A DNA stretch of 64,000 nucleotides from Tillandsia leiboldiana (GCA_029204045.2 CM055065.1:12599024-12663023); one strand, 5' to 3'; shown: positions 10,959 through 22,853, counted from the stretch's first letter. The notes: a model not told the origin generated them from the sequence alone. Made by a program: numbers and translations.

Positions 10959-13079
10959 CGAAGCGTCTAGCCTGCAAAAGACAAAACTACAGCTACACAG
11001 ATATCAGAGCGGATAAAAAGCTGTACTATAAATTTTTTTCTCAACTACAAGTTGCTACAACTCATAGCCTATCTCCCAAAATCAGCTGATACAAATAGAA
11101 GTCCACCTATACAACATCTACGAATCCAAAAAGGGAGATAGCTAACAAGAACATAACCCACTCCCACAATCCGGGATGGTACATCTACCTCTCTCTAAAG
11201 TAACAATGCTGGTAGGGAACTATCACGCGACTCCCTGTCCTCGGTCCGTCCAGTCAAGCACAGCAGGAACGGAAGAAAGCCTCAGCAACCTGTCACCGAC
11301 AGAGGGTGTGAGAACTACGTCCTACAGTAGTTCTCAGTGGGTACCGTCTCCAAGAACCACGGTCTGCCCACTAAGTCTACCAGAGGCATAAGATAGAGAA
11401 AAGACTGATAATAAGATAAATAAGCTGGAAAAGAATCTACAGCTATCATGCCTCTATCTACTATGCTCAATAAGAAGAGACTATGGATGATGGAATGCAG
11501 TCACTCACTGCTGACAATATGTCACAAGTACTAAGCCCAAGACGCTCTACTATGACACATGCTACGACATCACTCCCTCAGTATATCTTGAATCTCAGCG
11601 ACTGCCCACCCGGGTCCAGTCGAGTCAAGCCTGCGCCCCCTGGTGTATCAACCAGGGTGTCCCAACGGACAAACTCAATATCTCACACAGTGACCCCATG
11701 GTAGCACGGCCAGGGGTATCAAGCGACCACTAGTATATGAACTAGGCGCATCATCGCAGCCTCGTCAGGCTCGGTATCATCATCGCAGCCTCATCAGGCT
11801 CGGAATCATCAACGCACCCGGGGCGTGGTTCGAGGGGTGCGACCCCACCGAACTCAAGTATCTCATCAGTATCACTGTCTCACAAGTGGCTCCTGCAGGC
11901 TGTGGTCCTCGATCAAACAGATCGGTATCTCGATGCTCAAAGCACAAACTCAGTCGGAGAACCCTCCACGACTCAATCTCACAACACAGACCCACTCAAC
12001 GAAGGTACTACACAGCTGGGACCACCGTCTCACCCACGGCTCCCACAACACAACTCCACTGAACTCAACACTCAACTCACGGCCGGAGCTACTCCACGGC
12101 CAGATCTACGAAGGGTCCGAAACCCAGGGAGACTAACAACTACGTCCCCAAGAGAGAAAGCAGCCCTTAGAACCCAGATCACTCGAATCCGCTCGGGTGG
12201 ATAAGTTTATAAGAAACCATGTCATTTATTTCGGAAAATCATTCGATCTGAGAGAAAGCCATCTTTATAATGATTTTTAGTCTTTTTTAGGAAAACCCTT
12301 TGAAATCAAGTTTTATGCCCAAGCCTCGAAGAGCTGATGCCTTCGTCCCAACGGACGAGAACAGACTCGGACAACCTTGCGAGGCTTGGAAGAAACATTG
12401 GCTGACTAAAATCATGTATTTATCCAAAAAGGTTCTGGGTTCAAGGTCCTGCTAACACACGTGCACCACGACCCCAACCTGGTGGTGACGAGAAGAACAG
12501 TGGAAAGGAAAAAAACCCCCGGGGCCACCGTTTATCTGAAACGGCTCCCCAAAATGCTAACACTGGCCTAACCCAGCCACCAGACCCCACTCGGCCCCCC
12601 CGGGCCCGAGTGCAACAGCCGTCCCACAACACTCTGACCACTCGGCCCACTACCCGGGCGAGGAAACTCTAAGTCCCGAAGGATATGAAAAGTGCGGGAT
12701 GTCTAAAGCATAAGGAACCTAGCCCAAATTAAGGTTCACAAATGGTCTGGTAAAAATCATGCACATATGACGGGGGTGCTAGTTAAGTTCCAAGAAAAAT
12801 ACTTAAACTAGCATGCAATCCTATCACAATAGAATTAGAAGGAAGTCCGTAGACTTGGAGAGAAAACCAACCCACCTCAGAAAGCCACCAATTGCTCGTC
12901 GACACTTGCAATTGGCTCAGCGGGCTTACCTGGCCTCCAAGGGGTCCGCACGCAACACGAAGCCCGATGCCAGAATCCGCCCGCGAAACGGAGCACGCAG
13001 CGACCAACCACACGACCGCGCGCCCCGCGGAACAAAAACCGCACCGCACGCTGCCAGAAGCGAAGAAATCGCAAAATCA

Positions 13080-14120
13080 ATCCACACAGTCAAAACCGAG
13101 CATCCGACGGCGAAAAAACAGCTTCCGTCGGCGAAAACAGCCTCCGTCAGCGAAAACCAGCGCCCGACGGCGAAAAACAGCTTCCGTCGGCGAAAACAGC
13201 CTCCGTCAGCGAAAACCAGCGCCCGACGGCGAAAAACAGCACGCGGCGGCGAAAACAGCTCCGTCGGCGAAAAGAACAGCGCCCGACGGTGAAAAACAGC
13301 ACGCGGCGGCGAAAAACAGCTCCGTCGGCGAAAAACAGCGCCCGACGGCGAAAAACAGCTCCGTCGGCGAAAAACAGCGCCCGACGGCGAAAAACCGCTC
13401 AAAAAACAGCTTTGCGAAAATCCTGCGAAAACCGCTCGCGAAAAACTGCCAGAAATCTGCTCGACGGCGAAAAAGCAGCAGCCAACGGCGAAAAACAGCG
13501 GCCGACGGCGACCCACGGGCTCCGACGGCGAAAACACGGCGCCGGCACGCAAACCGAGGAGTCGCCCGCCGTCCGGGAGCACGCCGCGCGGCGAAAACCC
13601 AGCCGCGCGACGAGGGAGGCCCACCGCGCGGCACCAAGCCGAACCGCGTGGCGCAGGGCCTGCTGCGCGACGCTGGAGCGCGTCGCGCGGCGCCCAGCGG
13701 CGCTGCGCGCGGCCCGCGCGGCCCGCGCAGGCCCGCGCGCGGCCCTGCCGCGCGCGGCCATGCCGCGCGCGCCTGCGCGCGGCCAAGCGGTGCCGCGCGC
13801 ACCTGCGCGCGGCCCTGCCGCGCGCGCCCGCGCGCGGCCATGCCGCGCGCACCTGCGCGCGGCCAAGCGGTGCCGCGCGCACCTGCACGCGGCCCTGCCG
13901 CGCGCGCTCGTGCGTGGCCAGGCAGCGCCGCGAGCACCTGCGCGCGGCCCTGCCGCGCGCACCTGCGCGCGGCCCTGCCGCGCGCGCCTGCGCGCGGCCA
14001 GGTAGCGCCGCGTGCAGCACTTTGCTGCACGCGGCGCCGCGCCCAGCGGCACCTCGCCGCAGGGTGCTGCCAAAAGCAGCACCCTGGCGCCGCGCGTGCG
14101 CCGTTGCACGCGCGCGCGGC
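13080..14120 (-). repeat. GC-rich arrays in solo LTR J
   Basis: Between 13100 and 13400 the words CGACGGCGAAAAACAGC and CCGTCGGCGAAAACAGC alternate. Between 13720 and 14010 a GCGCGCGGCC(A/C)-type word repeats about every 30 bp. They create overlapping open frames of more than 400 codons on both strands (for example 12892-14205), all of low complexity. Read on minus, the arrays lie downstream of the TATA-like and donor-like sites. Confidence 0.8.
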
Positions 14121-14278
14121 CGCCGGCGACGGCGAAACCCAGAATTTCCGAAAAAAATCTCCAATAATCCGAAAAAATCCCAAAAAATCCGATTTTGCCA
14201 AATAAAAACCAATTAAAGTCCCAAAGCTCAAAAAAACTGCATAAACCTCAAAAAATCCCAAAAATCAGAATTTTACTT

Positions 14279-14471
14279 ACCTCGTTGCCGCTCACCGCAC
14301 GCCCACGAGCTTCGCACGGCCTCCAACGACGAGTCCAAAAATCCAAGAAGCTCCAATCCCTTTTCTTTCTTCTTCTTCTTCCTTCTCCTCTCTTTTCTTT
14401 TCCTTTCTTTCTTTCTCTCTTTCTTTCTTTCTTTTTCCTGCTGCAGTGGGTGGGTGGCTGGTGCTTTTATA
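14279..14471 (-). promoter_or_regulatory. TATA-like site and splice-donor-like site of J
   Basis: On the minus strand CTTTATAAAAGC places a TATA box at 14465-14471. About 185 bases downstream, ACGAG|GTAAGT matches the consensus plant 5' splice site (GT at 14279-14280) and runs into T-rich sequence. Start site and splicing are inferred. Confidence 0.5.
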
Positions 14472-14514
14472 AAGCAAAAGCTTTATTAATTAAATCCACT
14501 AATTAATTAATTCC

Positions 14515-15080
14515 AATAATTCCAACTCCAACTCACTTTTTGCCTTCGGGCTCTCCGCCGCTGCCCGGAACCTCCCGAACTCCGCTGTAAATCGAAAATA
14601 CACGCGCTCACAGCTTTTTCTCTCCAAAAAGCTCATCCGTTGAGGCGGGGTGCTCAAATCACTTACCGGCTCCAAAATTGCCAGTTCCAACTCACTTTTT
14701 GCCTCCGGGTCCTCCGCGTCAGTCCGGAACCTCCCGAACCTCGCTGTAAATCAAAAGTACACGTGTCCACAGCTTTTTCTCCTCAAAAAGCTTATCCGTT
14801 GAGTCGGGGTGCTCAAATTAATTACCGGCTCCAAAATTGCCAGTTCCGACTCACTTTTTGACTCCGGGCCCTCCGCGTCAGTCCGGAACCTCCCGAACCT
14901 CGCTGTAAATCAAAAGTACACGTGTCCACAGCTTTTTCTCCTCAAAAAGCTTATCCGTTGAGTCGGGGTGCTCAAATCAATTACTGGCTCCAAAATTGCC
15001 AGTTCCGACTCACTTTTTGACTCCGGGCCCTCCGCGTCAGTCCGGAACCTCCCGAACCTCGCTGTAAATCAAAAGTACAC
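14515..15080 (-). repeat. 159-bp tandem array in the J U3
   Basis: ACTCACTTTT recurs at 14531, 14690, 14849 and 15008, exactly 159 bp apart; copies 2-4 are almost identical. Both H LTRs have a single copy (near 45176 and 52977). The array lies upstream of the J TATA-like site, where enhancers of an LTR normally lie. Confidence 0.92.
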
Positions 15081-15318
15081 CTGATCCAAGTGTTCCTGAA
15101 TTTCCGGCGCTCCACGGTGAAGTCGGAAATTTCCAATCTCATCCCCAATCGGCCTACAAAGCCCGGAAAAACCCCGAATCGAGCTGGAGCTTCCGCGTTG
15201 ATCCGAATCAACTCGGCATCAACAGTAACCTCAAATGCAACATGCCCAAGGCAACTCTCTGCTCCAAGCCATCTGTGTGGTCGGCGCGCTATCCAAAGTC
15301 CCGGTACTCTACAAAGGC

Positions 15319-15576
15319 GATCCGTTCACGCTCTCGGCCTCGACACGTTGATCGAGGATGATCGGGTCCCTCCGCTTTCTCCTTCTTTCTTTTTTTCTCT
15401 TCCGGTTAGGGTTTCTCTTTTCCTCATTCTTTCTTTTCTCTCCGGCTAGGGTTTATTTTCGGGAAAAGTGATTTCTCTTTCTTGGTACGTACCGTACAAA
15501 TCCACATCGGGTATTTAATATTTAATTAATTATTTATTTATTTGTACGAGATAATTCCTTATCTTCTCGAAAAGTG
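15319..15576 (-). repeat. C 3' LTR, fragment 3
   Basis: It is collinear with 31606-31860 and lies between J and K. It contains the T/C-rich tract and the palindromic GGTACGTACC (near 15485). AAGTG (15572-15576) is the target of solo LTR K. Confidence 0.9.
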
Positions 15577-15688
15577 TGTCACGCCCCGGGGGTTCGAATC
15601 GCGCGGAAGAGGAGCCACCGATGCCCCTGATTCAGCCATATATTTTTTTTGTAAAACAATACTCCCCGGCGCGTGTCCAGACCCGCCG

Positions 15689-15735
15689 CATACACAAATT
15701 CACTCTGCAAACGCGCAGAGTCTCCTTTGTACATG
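15689..15735 (-). other. 47-nt conserved LTR hairpin (copy in K)
   Basis: On minus, CATGTACAAA pairs with TTTGTGTATG using two G-T wobbles, and the inner ACTCTGC/GCAGAGT stem is perfect. Confidence 0.7.
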
Positions 15736-17229
15736 CACGGCGTCTCAACTACAAAGTGTCTCACAAGGCGTAGTACATACGATCTCTAACCACATCAGTT
15801 GGGGTCTCGTACACATACAACCAAACAATTCACATGACATTCTAGCATTCACTTAGAGCATAGAGGCCGGTGTTTTGAAAGGATAAATAATCACAAGGTT
15901 TTGAAAGCGGCATCCACACGATGCCCTCGTTTGTGAAAACAGTTCGCAAACACATAAATCCCACAAGGTTTATAAAGCTCGGTGCCCACACGACACCCAC
16001 GTTTTAAAAGTAGTTTTCGCAAACGGTTTTCTTTGTTTTTCATCGTTCAAAACGGCCAAGTAAGAGAGAACGTAGTATTCATTCAATTATTCAAAAAGGA
16101 AAAAGGGCAACATCCACTTCGACCCCACGGGGGTATCGCAAACCACAACTAACTACATGAGTAATAAAAGATAAAGGGAAAGAAGGGTCACTGTGTCTGA
16201 AGTTCGATCAAAGTCAGAACAGCACTCTTGCGGCCTCTCCGGTGCCATAGCGCTCGACCCCGGACGGACTGGGTGAACCTGTCACGGAGTGGGGAGTCAG
16301 TGACCAGAAACAGTATTAAAATCAATACGGGCTAAAGAAAGGCAAACCACGATAAAAACCAGAGCAATCAACAATGTAGCACCCAGTGCAAACAATATAA
16401 TGCAGAACCTCTTGCAAACAATACAATGCAGAACCTTGTGCAAGCATAACCGGGCACCTCCCCCGGCAACCACAAACACCGGAGCAACCATCCCTCCCAT
16501 GCATCATCCACCATAACCACACCCTGTATCAAAACAACATCGGGCACCTTCCCCGATGCCCACCGCCGAGCACCTGCCTCGGCCGCCGAGCACCTGCCTC
16601 GACATCACCGCTCACACCCCCCACCCATGGGGGCCCCCATTCCTAACGCCACCGCCGCGTGGGGTACACGGGTCAACGTACCACTTTTCCGGAAAAGCAC
16701 ACCCTTTGCGGTGGCCAAACCGCGGGTGTGCGTGTAGTAAATCTCGAGCCTCATCCGAGCACCAACCTCGGTAAACCAGACCGAGCACCTGCCTCGGCAA
16801 CCAAATATCCACACAATAGCTTTAACAGGGTTAGCAAATGTAAACATGCAATTACTAAGATCTTTGTGCGTGTAGAAAATCTCGAGCCTCATCCGAGCAC
16901 CAACCTCGGCGAACCAGACCGAGCACCTGCCTCGGCAACCAAATACCCACTCAATAGCTTTAACAGGGTTAGCGCATAAACAGAAGGAGACTGACAATTC
17001 CACCTTGCCCCAACATGCTATTTCTAACTGTTAAACCCCATTCCCGAAATCCCCGGGAACGTACCCACCTTGTGTGCGTCGTCCTGCGTTCGTCCAGTCC
17101 GCGTCCGTGCACCAGTCGCCAACAGCGTCCCGCACTCCTGAAGGAACAAGGGCAAGTCAAAGCTTAAAAGTCCGAAGCTTACAACGACCCCCAACAGCGT
17201 GCAGCGGAGTTCTTCGCACAGCACCGGCC

Positions 17230-18010
17230 CGTGCGACGAACACTCTGCCTGGGCGCAGCCCCGCGCGGCACCAGCCCGCGCGGGCGCCCCTCCTGCGGTG
17301 CGGGGCGACCCCGCGCGGCACCAGCCCGCGCGGGCGCCCCTCCTGCGGGCGGCCCCGCGCGGCCGGGCGCCGCGCGGGCGCGCTGCTCGCGGAGCGGGGC
17401 GACCCCGCGCGGCACCAGCCCGCGCGGGTGCCCCCCTCTTGCGGGCGGCCCCGCGCGGCCGAGCGCCGCGCGGCACGCTGCCCGCGGTGCGGGGCGGCCC
17501 CGCGCGGCACCAGCCCGCGCGGGCGCCCCCTCTTGCGGGCGGCCCCGCGCGGCCGAGCGCCGCGCGGGCGCGCTGCCCGCGGTGCGGGGCGGCCCCGCGC
17601 GGCACCAGCCCGCGCGGGCGCCCCCTCTTGCGGGCGGCCCCGCGCGGCCGAGCGCCGCGCGGGCGCGCTGCCCGCGGTGCGGGGCGGCCCCGCGCGGCCG
17701 AGCGCCGCGCGGGCGCGCTGCCCGCGGTGCGGGGCGGCCCCGCGCGGCACCAGCCCGCGCGGGCGCCCCCTCTTGCGGGCGGCCCCGCGCGGCTGAGCGC
17801 CGCGCGGGCGCGCTGCCCGCGGTGCGGGGCGGCCCCGCGCGGCACCAGCCCGCGCGGGCGCCCCGCTCTTGCGGGCGGCCCCGCGCGGCCGAGCGCCGCG
17901 CGGGCGCGCTGCCCGCGGTGCGGGGCGGCCCCGCGCGGCACCAGCCCGCGCGGGCGCCCCCTCTTGTGGGCGGCCCCGCGCGCGGCCGAGTGTCGCGCGG
18001 CGCGCTGCCG
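17230..18010 (-). repeat. 95-bp GC-rich tandem array in K
   Basis: CCAGCCCGCG recurs at 17271, 17321, 17415, 17510, 17605, 17750, 17845 and 17941. Spacings of 94-96 bp alternate with 50 and 145 bp, so the 95-bp unit is built of about 50- and 45-bp halves. Low-complexity open frames of 240-412 codons arise on both strands and are not believed to be genes. Confidence 0.92.
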
Positions 18011-18360
18011 CGGCGTGGGGCGACCCCGCGCGGCACTTGCCCGCACGGCGCCCCACCCGCGGCCGGCCCCGCGCGCAGCGATGCGCGACGGCGCCGCCCC
18101 CCCCTCCTCCCTCCTCGTGACCAACAAAAGAAAAAAAAGAGAGGGAGATTCCCCCAAACGGAAACGTTTCCGACTCACCTCGATGTGCGAAAGAGGAGGA
18201 GAAGGAGGGATCGTCCGCTTGCCTCCACCGGTCCACCCTTGCCCGTGCGCTTGGTTATTCTTTGCCGGCGGCTACGAGGGAGGAAGAAGAGGAAGAAGAA
18301 AAGAGGCGGCCACCAAAAGACAAAGAAAAAGAGGAACCCTAATCCTCTTTCCCACACGGC

Positions 18361-18372
18361 TATATTTATATA
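18361..18372 (-). promoter_or_regulatory. TATA-like site of K
   Basis: The minus strand reads TATATAAATATA, about 185 bases upstream of the donor-like site and 280 upstream of the last U3 motifs. It is the best promoter candidate in this LTR. Confidence 0.5.
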
Positions 18373-18655
18373 CTAAAGGAATTAGGGTTTACCTTAAAAG
18401 GTGTGCGGGCTGCCGACACGGATCCCGAGGCATCTAAGGGGGGCCCCAACTTCGAGAATTAATTCTGGTCAGACCGGGAGTCGGAAAAATAAACCGATCG
18501 CGCCCCCGTTCTCCGTTTCGCGAGCCCTTCCGCCTAAAAATGTCTGCGAGTCCCGACGGACTTTCCGGAAAAACACTAAAAATTGTCCCATAGTCGGACA
18601 GTCGTAAGAAAGGGATAACGGAAAGGGTAACGGAAAAGCCAGGTCTTACAAAGTG

Positions 18656-18905
18656 TGCATGATCTTTTGCATGGATTCCGATGCACACTACGGTTACCGC
18701 AATCCTAAAAACCCCTTTCTGGGGGATCCGTAAGTCAAAATTTGGATCCGGTCGCACCGCCGTTCACCGTTTTTCGTGCTCTATCACAAAAAAATACCCG
18801 CACCTCAAGATTATCAACTTAAGTAAACCCGTTAATTCGGTTTCCTCTAACTTATACTTTATTAGCAGGAGGGTAAAACGTTACACGAAAAGTTGTGATA
18901 TTACA
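18656..18905 (-). repeat. C 3' LTR, fragment 4 (LTR start)
   Basis: It ends on plus with GTGATATTACA at 18905, the minus-strand LTR start TGTAATATCAC, and matches 31861-32115. It includes a dyad near TGCATGATCTTTTGCATGG and the conserved GATCCGGTCGCACCGCCGTT block (near 18748). Confidence 0.9.
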
Positions 18906-18943
18906 CCACACCCCCCATAAAAGAAGTTTCGTCCTCGAAACTT
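18906..18943 (-). promoter_or_regulatory. Polypurine tract and pre-PPT hairpin of C
   Basis: On minus, CTTTTATGGGGGGTGTGG directly precedes the LTR start and would prime plus-strand DNA synthesis. Just before it AAGTTTCG-AGGA-CGAAACTT (18924-18943) forms a perfect 8-bp stem. Confidence 0.75.
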
Positions 18944-18947
18944 ATCC

Positions 18948-21935
18948 TCAACCCTCGCTAAACAACTGAGGAAAACACTCTCTCTTCTTAGTCTCAAGCT
19001 CCCAGGTCGCCTCACGCTCCTCATGATTACTCCATTGCACCTTTACGTAGGGGATCGTCCGGTTGCGCAGCTTCTTCTCCTCTCGTGCCAATATCCGTAT
19101 CGGCGTTTCCTCGAAGCTCAAGTCCTCACGCAACTCGACGGCAGAGGAATCGAGGACGTGAGACGGGTCGGAGAGGTACTTTCGGAGCATCGAGACGTGA
19201 AACACGTTGTGTACCCGTTCGAGGTTTGGCGGTAAGGCCAACCGGTATGCCACTAGGCCCACGCGCTCCAAGATCTCGAACGGTCCCACATACCGTGGGC
19301 TTAGTTTCCCCTGTAAGCCGAACCGTCTGGTTCCCTTAGACGGTGATACACGAAGCAACACGTGTTACCCCACCATAAATTCCAATTCACGTCGCCTCTG
19401 ATCTGCATAGCTCTTCTGCCGGCTCTGGGCGGTCAATAGCCGTTGCCTGATAAGGCGCACCTTTGCCTCCGTTTTCTCTACTAGGTCTGGCCCCAAATGC
19501 TTCCACTCCCCCAAGTCGTCCCAGCAAATAGGCGATCGACATCGGCATCCATACAAGGCTTCGTACGGCGCCATCTGAATACTAGCTTGGTAGCTATTAT
19601 TGTAGGCGAATTCCACGAGGGGTAGATATCGCGACCAACCCTCACCCAGGTCTAGCACGCAAGCTCAAAGCATATCTTCGAGAATCTGGATCACCCGTTC
19701 CGATTGCCCGTCCGTCTGCGGGTGGAAGGCCGTGCTGAACTGCAGTTTGGTCCCCAGTGCCTGCTGCAGGCTCCGCAAGAAATTTGACACAAATCGTGTG
19801 TCCCTATCAGAAGTTATCGATGTTGGTACTCCGTGCAACCTTACCACCTCGTCGATGTAGGTTTGCGCTAGCCGGTCTCGGGTCCACGTCGTGTGGATAG
19901 GCAGAAAGTGGGCCGACTTTGTCAGACGGTCCACTATGACCCATATCGCGCCGTGTCCACGTTGCGATCGCGAAAAACCGGTTATGAAGTTCATGGTAAT
20001 CCATTCCCATTTCTACTCTGGTATGGGCAATGGTTGCAGTTTCCCTGCCGGTCGCTGATGTTCTGCTTTCACTTGTTGGCACACCAAACAATGCGCCACG
20101 AATTGCGTCACATCACTCTTCAATTTGGGCCACCAAAAAGTCTGCTTCAGGTCTTTGTACATCTTTGTACCTCCGGCATGCGCAGTGTAGGGGGCATTAT
20201 GCGCTTCTGTCAGAATTTCTTTCCTCATTTCCGGCACATCGGGCACACAAATTCATCCCCGAAACTTTATTACATTATCTGAGCCAATCACAAAATCTCC
20301 ACCTTGCTCCGAGGATATTCTGTCCCGCACCAGTTGTAATTGCGCGTCTGTTGTTTGGCCTTCCAAGATCCTCTCGATCAGCGTAGGCTTAACCACCAAG
20401 GACAAGAGTTGCGCAACCGCACCTGCTGGCACTACCTCCAGCCTCAGTTGCGAGAACTCTGTGATTAGACGTTCTTGTTGGGTAAGGGCGCTTAACGCCG
20501 TTTCTCCCGTCTGTCCCTTCCGGCTTAAGGCGTCGGCCACCACATTTGTCTTCCCCGGGTGGTAGTGGATGGACAAATCGTAATCTTTCAGTAGTTCCAG
20601 CCATCGCCTTTGCCGTAAGTTCAGTTCCTTCTGTGTGAACAGGTATTTGAGGCTCTGGTGATCGGAAAACACGTTACAGTGCGCCCTATAGAGATAATGT
20701 CTCCGGAGTATTAGGGGAAACACGACTGCCGCGAGTTCCAAGTCGTGTGTAGGGTAGTTCTGCTCGTAATCCTTGAGCTGTCTTGATGCGTATGCTATGA
20801 CCTTCCCTTGTTGCATTAATACGCTTCCAAGACCGCTTCGAGATGCGTCGCAATAGATCCCATAGTCCTCTCCGGGCTTCGGCAACGTGAGTACTGGCGC
20901 CCGTGTGAGCCTGTCTTTAAGTTCCTCGAAGCTCTTCTGGCACTGAGCCGTCCAGACGAATTTCTCCCCTTTCCGGGTAAGTCAATTTAGGGGAGTGGCT
21001 ATCTTTGAGAAGTCTTCCACGAAGCGTCTGTAGTACCCCGCCAGTCCTAGGAAGCTTCGGATTTCTGTCACCGTTGTTGGCCGAGCCCAGTCGGTCACAG
21101 ATTCTATCTTCCTCGGGTCCACCGCAATTCCCGACGCTGAGACTATGTGTCCTAGGAAGTCAACCTCGCGGAGCCAAAACTCACACTTTTTGAGTTTGGC
21201 GTACAATTTTTGATCCCGAAGGGTCTGGAGGATCACTCGTATGTGCTCCTCGTGCTCTTTATCCGTGCGAGAGTAGATGAGGATATCGTCGATAAAGACC
21301 ACCACAAATTGGTCCAGGAAAGGTTTAAAGATCCTGTTCATCATATCCATAAACACCGCTGGGGCGTTAGTGAGCCCAAACGGCATCACCGTAAACTCGT
21401 AGGGGCCGTAACGAGTTCGAAAAGCGTTTTTCGGTATATCCTCGCCTCTGATTCTGAGTTGGTGGTAGCCAGACTGGAGATCGATCTTCGAGAACACCGT
21501 CGCCCCTTGCAGTTGATCGAACAGATCATCAATACGTGGCAGGGGGTATTTGTTCTTCACCGTGACCTTGTTTATCTCCCGGTAATCAATGCATAAGCGT
21601 AAGCTCCCATCCTTCTTTCTTACAAACAGTACAGGTGCACCCCACGGCGACACACTCGGTCGAATGAAACCCTTGTCCAGGAGGTCCTCCAGTTGCGCCT
21701 TCAGTTCCTTTAATTCGGCGAAGGCCATTCTGTATGGCGCCTTCGTGATCGGTTGCGTGCCCGGAATCAGCTCGATAGAGAAATCAACCTCACGTCCGGG
21801 CGGCATCCCCGGAAGTTCGGTCGGAAAAACGTCCGGAAAATCCCTTACGACTGTTATGTCAGAAAACGGGGAGGTGGGTTGCGTCGCCAAATCCACCGAA
21901 GCTAAGTATGCCACGCACCCACCCTCCATTACCCC
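18948..21935 (-). pseudogene. pol: pol of element C: RT, RNase H, integrase, chromodomain
   Basis: One minus-strand frame runs through the whole stretch without frameshift and is cut by five stops at 20982, 20253, 20013, 19665 and 19365. In order it encodes RT with an intact catalytic FIDD (near 21283-21297), the RT thumb, RNase H (IYCDASRSGLGS near 20860), the integrase HHCC site (CLVC near 20090), the core with TMDF-like and TDGQSERVIQ motifs (19990-19670), GPF near 19290 and a chromodomain-like WSNHEEREATWELE near 19010. Four stops fit C-to-T change on either strand (CGA to TGA, TGG to TAG). The 5' side breaks off around GGCVAYLASVDL. Confidence 0.93.
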
Positions 21936-22384
21936 TCAGTTCAAGGTTCAGCAGTGGCCCTAAGTCCGCGGACTTAGGTAGTATGCTTTGAACCTAGGTC
22001 TACTCCTGTCGCTAGGGGTCATCTCTCCGGTGGAGCCGCTTCCCGCGGTGGGATGAGCCTCCTTGCCGGTTGCAGTGGTGTCTCCCTAGCCGTCCTGCTA
22101 GCTTAACCCCCACTCATGGTCTTCCCCTAGCTCTTATCGCACCAGAAACTTACTCACCCGTGCTGGCTGGGGAGGGCTCAACTAAAAGCCTAAGAGGGCT
22201 TCTCCCCATAACTAGAGTACATCTACTCCTAAAGCGGGATTCAGGAGAGCGGCAAGGGTAGGTGGGAAAAGAGGATTTTCCTCCTAACAACACAAGGTAG
22301 GGCGAGAAATGGGAGAGGGAGAGAGAGTCGGACAAGAGTGGGATGCTCAGGTGTGATAGGTTGTGTGTCTGGGATAGCCTCGAT
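21936..22384. other. Unexplained spacer between protease and RT of C
   Basis: In E the same two protein points are about 150 bases apart, while here they are about 450 apart and the sequence does not read as pol. The spacer starts near a perfect 20-base palindrome, CCTAAGTCCGCGGACTTAGG (21959-21978), and has a GAGA-rich tract near 22310-22335. No terminal inverted repeats or target duplication could be fixed. It may be a small foreign insert or a scrambled segment. Confidence 0.5.
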
Positions 22385-22462
22385 GGTAAACACGGTTTCT
22401 CGCAATCGATTAGCACCTGATACTCAGTAAGCCAATCCATACCGAGTACCACCACCGGATTT
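22385..22462 (-). pseudogene. Protease C-terminal remnant of C
   Basis: The minus strand encodes VVVLGMDWLTEYQVLIDCEK, the conserved tail of the Ty3/gypsy aspartic protease (E has DVVLGMDWLTRYQAVIDCEK). The catalytic DTGA half is gone: homology stops at 22462 where the truncated LTR of D begins, and the gag side of C resumes only at 28830. Confidence 0.85.
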
Positions 22463-22853
22463 CGGTGCACGCTTCCGCGGTGGACCGCGCGGCTGCGCCT
22501 CCGCCCGCCACCGCGCTCCGCCGCCAGCCGCCACCGCCGGCGCCTCTCCGACCGCCGGAACAGTACCGCCGAACCTCGAAATCCGTGCCGGGTCATCCGG
22601 GCTCCGAAAAATACAAGTAAATAGCCCATTTCGATCGTTTTCGCGCGCTGATTCCAAATCCGCTGTCCGTTTTGCCAAATTCCACTTCTAAAATTTCCCA
22701 AAAATTCCCGGAAAAGCAAACTTGATCCGTTTTTCATGCCGGGTCCAAATCTTTGGTCCAATATGCGCGCAAACACCTCTAACACTCATCCTGGGTCTCC
22801 AGAAGTCACAGATCTAACAGTAATCCAAGCGTGGGAATTTCCGGGTCCTCACA
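22463..22853 (-). repeat. D 3' LTR, truncated
   Basis: It is nearly identical to 28443-28829 and begins on minus with TGTGAGGACCCGG at 22853. It is cut where CGGTGCACGC meets the C protease. Confidence 0.92.

Larger units (their letters stand above)
10883..15313 (-). mobile_element. Solo LTR J (4.4 kb, lineage 2)
   Basis: On the plus strand it starts TGTCACGCCCCGGGG and ends GTACTCTACA, flanked by AAGGC at 10878-10882 and 15314-15318. The sister site is uninterrupted at 31601-31605. No PBS, gag or pol is present. Its right end is related to the H LTR and its left end to D and H, including CGGGCTC and AACAGATCCGCC. It carries a U5 hairpin (10935-10958), GC arrays, a TATA-like site (14465-14471), a strong donor-like site (14279-14280) and a 159-bp tandem array. 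Confidence 0.93.
15577..18650 (-). mobile_element. Solo LTR K (3.07 kb, lineage 1)
   Basis: Plus-strand ends are TGTCACGCCCCGGGGG and AGGTCTTACA, flanked by AAGTG at 15572-15576 and 18651-18655. The sister C LTR is uninterrupted near 31860. No internal region is present. Read on minus it has TATATAAATA (18361-18372), a donor-like CGAG|GTGAGT (GT at 18177-18178), a GC array, an acceptor-like GTGACAG|GT (AG at 16279-16280) and the 47-nt hairpin. Confidence 0.94.

Noticed and set aside
12892..14261. Overlapping open frames of 350-437 codons on both strands
   Set aside because: They lie in the GC-rich arrays of solo LTR J, occur in several frames at once and encode only Ala/Arg/Pro-type repeats with no domain. 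They are composition artefacts.
16545..16980. Short repeated peptides around CGAGCACCTGCCTCGGC words
   Set aside because: These are local repeats inside solo LTR K (unit near 16735 repeated near 16870); no coding function.
17024..18437. Open frames of 240-412 codons rich in Arg, Ala, Pro and Gly
   Set aside because: They are the 95-bp tandem array of solo LTR K read in all frames; the sister-site evidence shows an LTR insertion and not a gene.
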